Shown in pieces: positions 29,903 to 40,959 of a DNA stretch of 55,000 nucleotides. The stretch covers positions 2,789,403 to 2,844,402 of the forward strand of contig CM030943.1 in the NCBI GenBank assembly GCA_018136815.1, in the 5' to 3' direction. A model generated the notes under the pieces. The model had not been told where the DNA came from. It did not search any database and saw nothing but the letters and a program-made list of their open reading frames with translations. Both the position numbers and the translations under genes were made by a program. Numbering within the stretch: position 1 is the first letter of the stretch; each line of letters opens with the position of its first letter. The stretch is from Isochrysis galbana. Taxonomy: Eukaryota; Haptophyta; Isochrysidales; Isochrysidaceae.

Positions 29903-32850
29903 TTATGCGAGTTTCTCGGCAAGACCAAGTGCTTTCACTACTAGGCTAGTGTTTTCGCTAAGTTGTAGCCTGCCTTTTTCGTCTTCGATAAATACGGGGG
30001 CGCTGAGTTCTAGTGGTTTCTTGAGTTTGGGTTTCCTCCCCTGCGCGGCTTTTTTTGTGCGCATGGAGTGGTGTGTTTTTGGCGGGGCAAGGCCCCTAAC
30101 CAAGGTGACAAACCTCGTTAGCGTAGATTCTAAGATCGGTATATAGTGGTACTCATGTGACTCGAATTCGACTCTGTAGAAATCTCTTAGTATGTATTTC
30201 CACGCTATCACGTACAGCGCTCTTACTTAGGCTTTCTGGCGTGTTTGCACCGGGGTATGCGAACAATCTATCCTTCGTCTTCTGCATCCATGACCTTCCG
30301 GGGGAGGGGGTGTAGTTATTGAGGGCATCTATGGCCTCGAAGATTATTCTCGTCGCGGGACACCACGCTAGGTGGCACGAGTCTTCTCGGTGTCGGTGAC
30401 ATAGTCTACACGTAATTGTCGGGCTCTCTGTGAACCTATTTCTAGTGCCGATCCTTCTGTGTGTGATATGCTTAAAGTGCAGGTGTTTGTCCGTGTGTTT
30501 TAACAATGGCATTGCGTAAAGTCTCGCTACGTGTTTCCATTCTTCGTTGGTGATGTTCAGTCGCTTTTCCCATGCTAATCTTGCTGATTGCGAGGCGCTA
30601 CTTTTGGTCGCTTTCTGCGCGGCCTTGGTGATGTCTGCGACAGCTATCGCGTCTAGCGCGATCTTCCCTTTTCGTATGGCGTATTCATCCGCCAAGGGGT
30701 ATTCCATATGTCTCGGGCCTTTGTAGCCGCCTTCCCATCTGGCCGGCGGGTGATAGTATGGGATTTCTCCAGCGTCCGCTGCATTTCCGGTGTCGGCAAT
30801 CTCCCCTAGGTAGTCGGTGTCGGCGTGTAGCCAGATGTTGTTCAGCTTGCTGATGTACTTTTCATCCTCAGAGACCCTGATTTCCCTACTCTGTGTCTCG
30901 GTCCCCGGCTCTTGAGATGAGGTGTTGTCGTCGCGGGTCTTTTTTTCCTTGGTGTCCGGGGGTGGGCGCTCTTTCGATCGCCCTAGCACTTGCGTCGCGT
31001 AGTTGATGATTTCGTCCCATGAGTCTAGGAACTCCTTTTTGCGTATTGTGCGGCCCTCGTGTGCGAAGGTCTCAGGTAAGTGCTCGAGATATGCCGAGCA
31101 TTCTTTCTTGCTATACGGTGTCGTAAAGGCGCTGTCCTTGAACACGTTGTGCACTACGTTAGTGTGCAGCGCTTCCCACAGGCGAGCCCATGGGGCGCGC
31201 ACCTTCGGATGCGGGATGTGGGGGTTGTGCCGTATTGGTTGTGTGTGATAGCGCGCCTTCTCGTGTGAGGAAGGAAGGTTGTATGTCTAGTTCTCTGAAG
31301 TTAGCGATAGCCTCTTTCCAGAAGACTGGGAGCGCTGGGTTGCCCCTTATGCTTTCCGTCAGAGTTTTCGTAGGGATCGTGGAGAGTACGGCTCCCCTCC
31401 CTAGTCCGGTTCGACAGAACCAAGCATCTAGGCCGTGTTTCCATAACGCCTTCCGAGCGTTCAGATAGTTTAGGATCCATTTTGCCTGGAGCGCTTTTAC
31501 GTGGGACGGCCAGTCTAGGAGTCCAAGGCCCAGTGTCCTGGTTGCGCTTTTTCCGTGCGATACGGCATAGTGTGGGTGTTTTATCCATTTGTTTTGTCTG
31601 TTGGTATATGGGCTTGTCCAGAGGACAGTGTCCGCCGCCCTTTGGACACGGGCGTGAAACCATTTAGGAGCGGCCAAGGTTTGTAACCAATATCTCGGCA
31701 TACCATATATTATGAAGTTCACCACTGACGCTCGTCCGAATATCGTCATATAGTTAGTGGCCGGTGCTAGCTTGGCGACTCTCGCGTCTAACTTTTCCGC
31801 TAGCTTCGACCAAAAGGGTTTGAGCGCCTCAGGCGCTCCTAGGGGGACGCCCAAGATGGTCAGATACTCATCGTTGTTTATCCAGTTGTATTTTCTCATA
31901 TCCCACGGGGGTTTTCGACGCCTTTGGGATCCCATTCTTAATCCTTGGAATTTGCTAGCGTTAGTTTTGCCGCCCGTCGCTTTCTCGTACAACTCCACCC
32001 ATTGTAGAGATTTTTGCAAGCTCTTGTAGTCGCGCGTTATTAGCGCCGTGTCGTCGGCAAACTGGCTTATCTTCAGGTTGTAGCCGTTTAGGTTTATGCC
32101 GCTTATGTCTTCGTCGCTGTTGATGGCTCGTGTTAGCGCTTCCGTTGTCAAGAGAAACGTGAGCGGTGACAACGGGCATCCTTGCGGCATGCCGCTGCCC
32201 ACGGTGAATGGGTAGCTTCTCCCGCCGTTGGTCTTTATCGTGCGTATTGGTCGGGCTTCTTCGCTCGTGAGCGCCCTCGCCAGTGTTTGGAAGGTAGGTC
32301 CGAAGTTGAGAAGCTTGAGGGCTAGGTGATAAAACTCCCAGCTCACTCTATCGAAGGCTTTTTCCCAGTCGAGGGCCAGTAGTAGGCCCGGGTCTCCAGT
32401 CTCGTCAAGGTACGCTCTGGTGAGTTGCAGGAGGTGTGTGGCCTCGCTGATGAATCTCCTAGGCACGAATCCCAACTGGTTTTCCGATATTATCTTACCT
32501 ATCACTTTGCTAAGTCTGTTAGTTAGAATTTTGGCTAGTATTTTGTAGTCGCTTTGCAGTAGGGTGATAGGTCTATAGTTACGTGGGTCACGTGCGTCCC
32601 CTTTCTTGTACAGTAGTATTATATCGCCTGCTCTTAAAGTGAACGCCAGGGCCCCCGTGACCCGTGACCAGCGCTTGGTTATAGAGTTGGGTTAGCAGCG
32701 GCGCCGCTGTTTTCTCGTGTGCTTTATAGACTTCCGCCGGCAGTCCATCCGGGCCTGCGCTTTTTCCCGCGCCTATGCTTCTTATCGCTTGTATTGTTTC
32801 TTCATGTGGCGGAACTATACCGCACAAGGCGGTGGGACGACCCAACGCAC
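29903..32850 (-). pseudogene. Non-LTR retrotransposon (LINE) ORF2, decayed
   Basis: Minus-strand RT with motif 0 (AIRSIGAGKSAGPDGLPAE, about 32790), NYRPITLLQSDYKILAK, motif A LLLALDWEKAFDRVSW, motif B GMPQGCPLSPLTF, motif C ISQFADDTALI, thumb, then a C-terminal region with CRLCHRHREDSCHLAWC (about 30420-30370), a Cys/His knuckle typical of LINE ORF2, and a tail to the TAA/TAG near 29903. Three frame breaks: near 32650 (run of five C/G), near 31218 (run of five G/C) and near 30215. No endonuclease domain remains in this orientation. Catalytic Asps of the RT are intact, but the gene is broken. Confidence 0.88.
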
Positions 32851-33015
32851 TCGGAGCGAGACACCATGACCTCGGACCCAGCGATCCGGAGAGAGTTCAG
32901 AAAGTACTACGTGTGGCTGTACTCTCCTAAGAACGCCCAAAGAGTACCTCAACTGGAGTCGACCCTAGCGGACCGCCCGCTAAGCGATCTAGACCGGCGC
33001 CGGCTGGAAGGCTCC
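32850..33015 (+). mobile_element. Inverted 5' segment of the LINE
   Basis: On the plus strand, after an ATG at 32865, a short frame reads IRREFRKYYVWLYSPKNAQ ... PQLESTLADRPLSDLDRRRLE, which is the stretch normally found just upstream of RT motif 0 in LINE ORF2. It abuts the minus-strand RT head to head. Its far end (LEGS, about 33012) is the part that should directly precede the first RT residues (PPHEETIQAIRSI) of the minus-strand part. Confidence 0.65.
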
Positions 33016-34007
33016 ACCCCCCCCCACATAAGGCAACGAGGCTGGTTTCATAATAGAAAGTCCTCTCATTCTAATGTGGATCGAGGCCGGCGCAGCCAAG
33101 CCGCTCCCCTGATCTCTGATCTCACGGCGAGATGCGAAAGCCACGGCGCCTCTGGGCCGGAGTTTTGTTGTAAAATTGGCAAGCGAGATGTGTTTGACAC
33201 GCGGGGGCTTCTACGAGCCTAAAGTACCTATGTGGACGTGTGCACTTCCATCGTCGATCGCCCGACCGGCGACCAACCCCACGACACGAGAGCTCCACGG
33301 CATCTAGTCTCTACGGTTACACTTGTTCTGCCCCAGTCAGACTTCGAGAGGAGAAGGGGCGCAAAGACGACGTGGTCCCTAGTCAAGCTCGACGTTTTCT
33401 ATGTTTGCGGAGGCTTGGATAGCACCAATTGATCGCGCTTGATCGACGACCAACCCCACGATAGGGGAGCTCCATTGCATTTTCTCATTAATCTACGGTT
33501 AGAGTTGACTTGCCCTAGTCGGACATCGCGAGAAGAGAGGGCGTAACGAGGTGGTTCTTCGTCAAGCGCGACGATTTCAGCTTGTACCGCACCAAACCCA
33601 CGCACGCATCCATTCGATTTTTTCTCGCTTGTACCGCCGCCATGTAGCCGGGGTTCGCGAGCCAAGGGCTTCTCTTGTGGTGAGAAATATGGCAGCCGAC
33701 GACGCCTAAGACGTGCGCTGCAATCTAGTGAATGTGCCGCCTCCCAATGCGAATTATGCGACCACGTGGACCTATCCAAGTGATCTTACCAGCAAGCGGA
33801 GATAGGAACGCATGCCTGAGGCCAAGCGATGATGCCTCCAGACCGTAACCTCGCCTTCTACGCGAACTTGAACGTGTATGGATGCCTTTCCATTATGCTG
33901 GCAGGACGATGAGGCACTAGCACGTGCGTGGGAATCTCGGTAATCTCACAACAAGTCATGTGATTGCCGCTCCAATGCGCAAGCCAAGCAGGTTTTGGCG
34001 GACGAGC
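33016..34007. other. Intergenic with diverged tandem duplication
   Basis: 33255-33425 and 33438-33590 are imperfect copies in tandem (shared GACCAACCCCACGA, GGAGCTCCA, TCAAGC-CGACG). No gene seen. The last part, 33600-34007, lies 3' of the ABCG gene. Confidence 0.5.
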
Positions 34008-36956
34008 TTAGCGAGACGAATGGCGGACAAAGGTGAGGACGGCCGCGCCGCACGTAGCAAAGAAGAAAGTGCATGCAGCAAGGAGGCCGAGGCATGCACC
34101 AAGGGAGCCCATGATGGGACCTTCCATGCCATAAAAGTCGAGTACAGTGATTGTTTGTTGCGTCTTCTCGTCGTAGAAAGCAGGATAGTCGCCAGTGGTC
34201 GTGTTCCTGAAACTGTTGAGCATCATCGCACCCCAAGAGTAGCGCAAAAACGAGGTCCACGAGAACCAATACCAGCCTGGATGTGTTCAGAAGAAGCGAA
34301 TCTCAATTCAAAGCGGGGTCGCATTTGGCCCGGGCACACGCGGGTCGAAACACGCGCCATCCTGCGGCCAAGCACATACCAGCAGGAATCTTCTCGAATA
34401 GTAGGAACAATCCGCCAAAGTACATGCAGGTCGTCACGTACGTAGGCAAGAGGGCATTCGCTGCGTCCTGCACGGATCGAGCACGGGAAGCACATGAAGA
34501 TTTGGGAACAATACCGGAGCGCTGATGCCACGGACCGTACAGCGGACCTCTAGACTGGGATGCGCAATCGTGCCATCCGGGCGACAACATACGCACCATT
34601 GATGGGACGAGCGCAGCAACTGCGTACGCCAAGCAAATGCCTGTCATGGTCGTCAAGAAGTAGGCAACGACGAAGACTCCAAAAGAGCCCTACGAACACA
34701 CCACAAGGGCCGCGTATGAGGATAGCGTTCAGCGGCTCTCGCTCGAAGGTGTTACACAGCTGCAGCCGTGCGAGCCGAAACGCATGAAAGGTGACGGAGG
34801 CAACTGCTCACATAGAGAGAGCACCCAAAGAAGATGATGACCGAGAATAGTACTGATGTCAAGGTCGCCAGCGTAGCTTCCTCGATGAACTTTGACAGAT
34901 AGTAGATGAGAGGTGAATAGAAACCATCGGCCAACTCGCGGTAGAATAGAGGCCGATCGAGAGTGAGTGAGGGGACGAAGGCCGCGGCTCCGTAGCCACA
35001 CAACGCCGCGATGAAATACAGGAGCGCGGCGGTCGACTGCGCGGGGGGCAACATCCGTGAGCACAGGGAACGAAGACCCCGGTAACGGGGTGCAAAGCTC
35101 GTACACGTCTGGCCTAAAGGTCCAGCGCACAACATTGGGGCGAGTTGTACTCTGTAGGAGAGGTGCCCTTGTCTGCGGCTTGTGGGCAAGCGCCTCACCG
35201 CAATGGACTGCGGATCTTCCTTCTTTCCAATGTCCCAATAGAGAGACAGGATAAGCACACCGAACATGACCTTGTCGCCGATGCGCGGTCCCAAAAATGC
35301 GGGGCTCTTGTAGTGTGTGAGCATGCGGTAGCGCAAGAGCGTCAGAAGCTGCCAAGCAGGTCCCGGCTTGCCCGTGCTCTGGTTCTTGAAATGGATGGCC
35401 TGCAGTTGCATGTGACGAGAGTTGGCAATCAATTACGCGCAGGCAGGAAGCGACGCAAGGTCACCATGCAAACTAACAGAGAACCACAATCCCCACGAAG
35501 GGTAATCGCGTCACCCACGGTCAACCGCTTCGCGGGAGCAGCTTGCACCTCGGCCTCGCTCTTTATTTGCTCCGCAAGTGCCAGGCGCTGCTTGAAGATT
35601 TGGGAGCCCGCGTAGATGCTAGCAAAATCGATGCGGGGAGGTTCGGACGGCGGAGGAGAGATATCCAACGCTGTACCCGACTTGCTGTGCGCCATTCGCA
35701 CTTCTGTTGGCGGCGCATCAGCGGTGATGTCCACGAGCCATTCGGGAAGCGAGAAGAATTGGTCGTCCGAAGGGCAAACGAGGCCCACAACAGACTCCAA
35801 ATATGCGAGCGCCCCTTCCGTTGGTCCACCGTAAATGGCCCTGCCCGCGTTGAGCATGAGCAGCTCGTCGAACAAGGAGAATGCCTTGGCAGTGGGCGAG
35901 TGAATCGTGCATACCACCGTACGCCCTTCCCGAGCAAGATCGGAAAGGCAGGTCGCAACCTCATTTGCCATGAAAGAGTCGAGGCCCGATGTTGGCTCGT
36001 CGAGAAAAATCATTCCAGGTCGTGAGATGAGCGCGAGCGCAATATTGACACGCTTAGCCTGCCCTCCTGAGATGCCCCGTTTGAGGACGGAGCCTATGAC
36101 GGTGCCCGCACACCTTCCCAGACCGAGTCGATCAATTACCTCCTGAACACGCTGCATCTTTTCGTCGCTTGACATGGATACCGGAAGACGGAGCTGTGCG
36201 GTGTACATGAGCATGTCGCGCACCGTGAGCTCGCCGATCAGAGTGTCGAACTGTTCTACGTAGCCAATCGCGTCCTTGAGCGAGCCGCGTGGGGCCTTGG
36301 CACCGCCAAAGAGCACCTCACCCTCAACCTTGCCCGTGTTCTTGCGGCCCGACACGACGTCCAGCAGCGTCGTCTTGCCGGAGCCAGATGGACCCATCAG
36401 AGCCGTCATCTTGCCAGCTGGGAACACGCCCGAGATCTCGGAGAGGAGCTTGATCGGCTTCCTTGGCTGTGAAACCCGCCGCGAACGGGCACGAAAGGGG
36501 GGAGGGGGAGGAGGGGGGTGGGCGAGGGGTGAATGGCTTCGCAAAAACAGAGCGCACCTCAGGGAGAGCATGGGCCGGGTCAAGGCGAAGCTGCGGGTCG
36601 CGTCTGGGCAGCACGGAACGTTGGGGACTGCCGGGCTGCGAATTGGGGCCCTGAGAAGGGGGAAGTTCCCGGCTGGCGGGGCACCGGGCGCGCTTCCCCC
36701 CCCCAATCTGCATCCCTCTGTCCTCTCTCTCCGTCCCTCATCCCCTTCCTTCCCTCTCTCTCTCCCTTCCCCCGTCTCCGCCCTCTCCAATCTCTCTCTG
36801 CCTCTCCTCCCTCCCTCCCCTCCTCTCCCTCTCCCGCTCTCTCACCCGCACAGTGTAGCTCAGCGCCGACATCGTGATCGGCACTCCGACGACCCTCTCG
36901 GGCGGAGGCATGGCGACCCGCACGGTCTCTCGGTCGAGGGGAGCATCGGACGACAT
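34008..36956 (-). CDS. ABCG-type half transporter, 7 exons
   Basis: Exons: 36956-36846, 36466-35519, 35399-35199, 35036-34812, 34689-34597, 34467-34380, 34276-34008; frames join to 644 residues. An N-terminal nucleotide-binding domain is followed by a six-helix membrane domain, the reverse (WHITE/ABCG) order: Walker A GPSGSGKT (62-69), signature ISGGQ (169-173), Walker B MIFLDEPTSGLD (189-200). The membrane part includes VMFGVLILSLYWDIG, LLYFIAALCGYGAAAF, the conserved RPLFYRELADG, YFLTTMTGICLAYAVAALVP and a final helix ending TFVRHSSR. Such half transporters dimerise and move lipids, sterols or toxins across membranes; substrate unknown. All introns are GT-AG. Intron 1 (379 bp) is GA-rich near its donor and CT-rich near its acceptor in the gene's sense. 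Confidence 0.92.
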
Positions 36957-37497
36957 CCCTCTCTGCTCCTCGCTCCTCTCTTGTTGTGTCTCTCCCCTCT
37001 CCCCGCTCTCCCCTCTCCCCTCTCCCCTCTCTTTTCTCTCCTCTCCCCTCTTATATCTCTCCTCTCCCCTCTCTCTCCTCTCCCCTCTCTCCCCTCTCTC
37101 CCCTCTCCCCTCTCTTCTCTCCCCTCTCTCCTCTCTCCTCTCGTCTCCTCTCTCTTCTTCTCAGTCTTCTCTCTCCGCCTTCTGAATTCTTCTCTCATGT
37201 GTTCTTCCGCTCGCACCGGCGCCCCCTCTCATCTCCTTCTTCTCTCTTCCCCTCTCTCCCGCTTCCCGGCTCTTCCTCTCTCTCGCCTCTTTCTTCTCTA
37301 CATTCCCCTCGTAAATCTATACTCTCTACCCCCTCCCGCCCTCTCCCCCGCAGACAACGGGGGGGTGCGAGCGACGTAGACGCCCCCCGCCCCCTTCTTC
37401 CCCCTTCCCACCCACGAGACCCCCGAGAGAGAAGAAGATAGAACAGCCGCTCTCAAATCTCTTCTCTCACGGCGGCAGCGTCTTCCCTCCTCTCTCG

Positions 37498-37551
<54 letters not shown>

Positions 37552-37555
37552 TGTC

Positions 37556-37600
<45 letters not shown>

Positions 37601-39203
37601 TCTCTGTCTCTCTCTGTCTCTCTCTCTCCTCCTTCTTTCTCCTCTCCCTCCCTCTCTCCCTCTCTCGCCGCCCCCCCTCCTCTCGTTGCCTCCCCCCCCC
37701 CTCTCTTTCTCTCTTCTCCCTCTTCTTTCCTCCTTCCGACCCCTGCCCTCTTCGCTCTCTTCCCCATTCTCTCTCTCTCCTCTCTCTCTCCCCCTCGCAG
37801 ATTCTCCGTCGGTACCGCCGAGGCGAAGTGAACTTTACTCGAAAGAGCTCATAGACCCTTGGGGGTTTTTTTATCCATGGTCCCCCCCTCCCCCCCCCCC
37901 TTTTAAATTAAAATGGGTCGCCGTGCGACAGAGGGACGGGCAAGCGCTCTACGCTCTAGCGCTCACTCAAGGCTCAAGGCGGGACTTTTCCTGCCGCGGC
38001 AAGCGCAAGCACGCTTTCCCCCCCCCCCCCCCCCCCCCCTCGCCTAAGTGGCAAATATGTTTTCGCCAATAATAGCCGTCAGCCGTTCTTATTCACCGCG
38101 CTTCAAATCTCAAATCCCTTCCTTTTGCCTTTTGGCTTTTGGGGGCTACGTACGGGTCTACCTTGTTTGTGCGGGGGTGTGCACCTACTCCTGATAGCGC
38201 CGCGCGGCAGCGCTGTGGGGCGTGGGGCGGCGTGGGGCGTGCGATGCGTGACGCGCGCGCATCAATGTGTAATGTGTAATGTGTGCGCGCACGCGCACGC
38301 GCGTCATTTATTTTTATTGTTATTGTTATAGTGTGTATACGTGCATGCTGCATGCTGCATGCTGCATGCGTCTGTGTCTGTGTCTGTGTGCACTGTGTGC
38401 GTGCGTACGCGCGTGTAGGTGTAGATGTATTTTGTATTGCGGTTAGAAAGTTCTGTCCTTAAACTAGGGACGGTGTCCTTAATTTTTTTAAAAAATCCAT
38501 GAAATCTAAGGATTCTGGCCTTCAATGCCTTTGATGTGGCTTAGAGTGAGCTTTTGAGACATCCCACCCCCTGAAGCAAATCATCATTACCTCCCATTCA
38601 ACCTAAGCTCTCCCCATGACCAACTCTGCAGAGCTTGTCTTCGTTCACTTTTGCTGCCACATTCAGCATGCGGTGCTGCACTCGGACGATTCGCTCACGC
38701 GGGAGGATTTTTTTTTAGCCCTTTTGAGCCGTATGTTGACAAATTGGGCCGTTGAATGGCAAAATCACGCTTCGTCGTCACTTAAGGTCTCAAAGAGGGC
38801 AATCAAAGCAACATATCACATTTCATCTCCTGGGAACCATGGGTGGAAGAGCTTTCCAATAGGGGTATCAGCCACCTCTTTGTCAGAGCAAGGCTCATCT
38901 CACTCTTGGAGATGGCCTGCGAGGGGGCGCCGGCAGCTAGCGCGGAATGCGGTTCTTGCGTGGAGCTCATGGAGCTTTCCTCGGGGTTGAGCCCACGGGC
39001 ATGGTGATTGACGCACGACGTACGACGCACAGAGGGCGCGGAAGTGTGGAAGGAGGCTTGTGGGAGGTGGTGGCAGGCGACTGGGGGTGGCTCAGGCGAG
39101 TGCTTGACTTGTATTGACTCGTTGACTCGGGGTATAGACTCGGGAACTCGGGGGGACTCGCTTGGGAACACGATGGGACTCGACGAAGTTGCTACAAAAA
39201 GCT
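36957..39203. other. Intergenic: long CT tracts and microsatellites
   Basis: 36957-37800 is dominated by CT repeats (pure CT runs 37497-37537 and 37565-37600). 37880-38045 has C homopolymers. 38255-38420 has TGTG/GCGC and four GCATGCT units. 38520-39000 is ordinary in composition, with an unsupported frame 38616-38990. 39100-39190 has repeated GACTCG words. No gene is supported. Confidence 0.6.
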
Positions 39204-39583
39204 TGTCGCATTCGCGAGTCGACACTCGTTATTAGGCTTCTCTCTTCTCTTCGTCGTTCGGCATTTATCGTTATAATTCTCTCGTTCTCGTTCTCGGTCA
39301 AAAAGCTTCGCTTGGTTGGACGCATAGGGTCTTGGGTTGTGGAGCGTTCTCTCTCTTTCTCTCGAAGAGAAGGGAAGTTTCCCCACCTTTCTCCCTCCTA
39401 GGCGCCTCGCAAATAGGTTTAATTCGCTATCTTCTCCGCGCTTCTCTATCTACTTCAGTGATTGCAATCAGGTTTAATTTGCAATCTCATCGCATCTCCC
39501 CCTTAGGCACACCGCACTTCTCTCGTCTTCTTCGGTAAGTCTTTTGGAATCTTGTGCGGCAGGATTGCCCCTCGTTTCCGTTA
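39204..39583 (+). repeat. LTR of the chromovirus family, plus orientation
   Basis: Starts TGTCGCATTCGCGAG and follows the other LTRs throughout (shared CTCCTAGGCGCCTCG and GGCAGGATTGCCCC), ending before TGGTGCGATTCCCC at 39584. Opposite orientation to the other copies. Confidence 0.75.
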
Positions 39584-40051
39584 TGGTGCGATTCCCCTTC
39601 CAGACGGGATCGCCGGGTTCCTGTGCGTTCCGTGATAAGGATAGGTTAGTGTGGAGAGTGTTGACGTGAGTGTAGTGTCATCTCGTCGGTCCATCGGCCC
39701 CTAGTCGTCTGTCGTCTGTCGTTCTTCGTTCGTCGCTCTCGTTCTCGTTCTCGTTCCCGTTCTCGTCCCTCGTTCTCAACACTACCTCAATACCAAACCT
39801 CTCCAAGCCCTCAGCCTCAGCCTATCCAACCCGATCCACCCAGCTATGTCCGCTCCGTCGTCGCGCTCGCCCTCGCCCAAGCCCGTCCTCCCGCCTTTCT
39901 CTGTTGAGGAGGTGGTCCAGCCCCCAACTTCCTAACTTCCGCCGCGCCTCTCGCCGCTTCCCTTCCGTCCCTTCTGTTCCCATCTGAGGCAGTGGTAACC
40001 TCGGATCCGTCACCGCCGAAGAGCGCACGCGCACACTCCGCGAGCTGGTTC
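39584..40051 (+). mobile_element. Leader and gag start of a related LTR element
   Basis: After the primer-site-like sequence, similarity to the other family ends at GGGATCGCCG (about 39613) and a different leader follows, with CTCGTTCTCGTTC repeats (39735-39765). An ATG at 39846 opens MSAPSSRSPSPKPV, as at position 8. A short deletion creates a stop about 28 codons in. Hence two element types use almost the same LTR but different gag starts. Confidence 0.6.
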
Positions 40052-40959
40052 TTGTTGAGTGCATCCATCCAACTAAGTTTATACTTAGTTCGCCCATGGG
40101 GGGGCACGAGCCCCCCTCTCTCTCCACTCCTCCCCTGCCATGGGGGAGGAACCACCCACTCTCCTGGCACGCCTGATGGCTTGCCAGGAGCACACCGCCA
40201 TGCTGACCCATTCCTCTCCCCACAGGCACGCCTGACTCGCCCGCCCTGGCCTGTCGTGGCCAGCCCATCCCTCTGACCAGCTCCTCCTCCCCCTGGGCCC
40301 CCCTGTTCAGGACCCCCCAGCCAGCTCCAGTCGACCCGCAGGGGCTCGGAGCGCCAGCGAGGGAGAGGCAGGAGGGGTCAGGGCCATGCCCCAGCCTCAC
40401 CTGCCCCCTGAGCTGCGCTCCCAGGCCCCTGCTGGCCACCTGGGGACCTGAAGAGGGGCCGCAGGCGCGCGCCATGGGCCCCCGCCGCAGGGAAGAGAGG
40501 AGGAAAAGGGAAGAGGGAGGGGAGGGGGGAGCGGCAGCTCACCCCTCCGGCAGAAACGTGTCTTCTCGCCCCGTTTGGGTAAGAGAAGACGGGGGCGCCA
40601 GAGCCAGGAGGGAAGGGCCGCGGCTCGCCGCGGCCACTCGCTCTAGCGAGGGAGATTAGCGCTTCTGGGCTCCTATCTCACGAGTGCCCCCCCCCCTGCG
40701 TTGCTTTTACCCGAAAGGGGTTTTCCCCCAGCGTGGACTCGAGGAGAGGACGTGCTGGGGTGCGCGGGGCCGGTGCATGCACTGGGGGGAGGACAAATAT
40801 CGAGGGGAGGGGGCAGTGCCCCCCCCACCCGGTATCACTCGGACACCTGGCCCGTCAGGCATGGCGGGATTCCGGGACTGAGACGTTATGTCCAATTAGC
40901 TAGTGGGGTTGGCTAGGATATAACATTGATTATTATTATTATTTGTTGAGTGCATCCAT
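40052..40959 (+). mobile_element. Non-LTR insertion with 17-bp target duplication
   Basis: TTGTTGAGTGCATCCAT occurs at 40052-40068 and 40943-40959 and flanks 874 bp (40069-40942). The insert ends in (ATT)n directly before the right duplication, the signature of target-primed reverse transcription with a simple-repeat tail. The insert has no RT frame; it is GC-rich with C/G runs and is probably a non-autonomous SINE-like or 5'-truncated copy. It sits in the gag-like sequence that began at 39846. Confidence 0.75.

Noticed and set aside
33924-34525. Plus-strand frames over the 3' part of the ABCG gene
   Set aside because: Shadows of the spliced minus-strand exons, which carry conserved membrane-domain motifs.
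38616-38990. 124-codon plus-strand frame
   Set aside because: No domain, no splice partner and no homologous copy in the window; not enough support for a gene.
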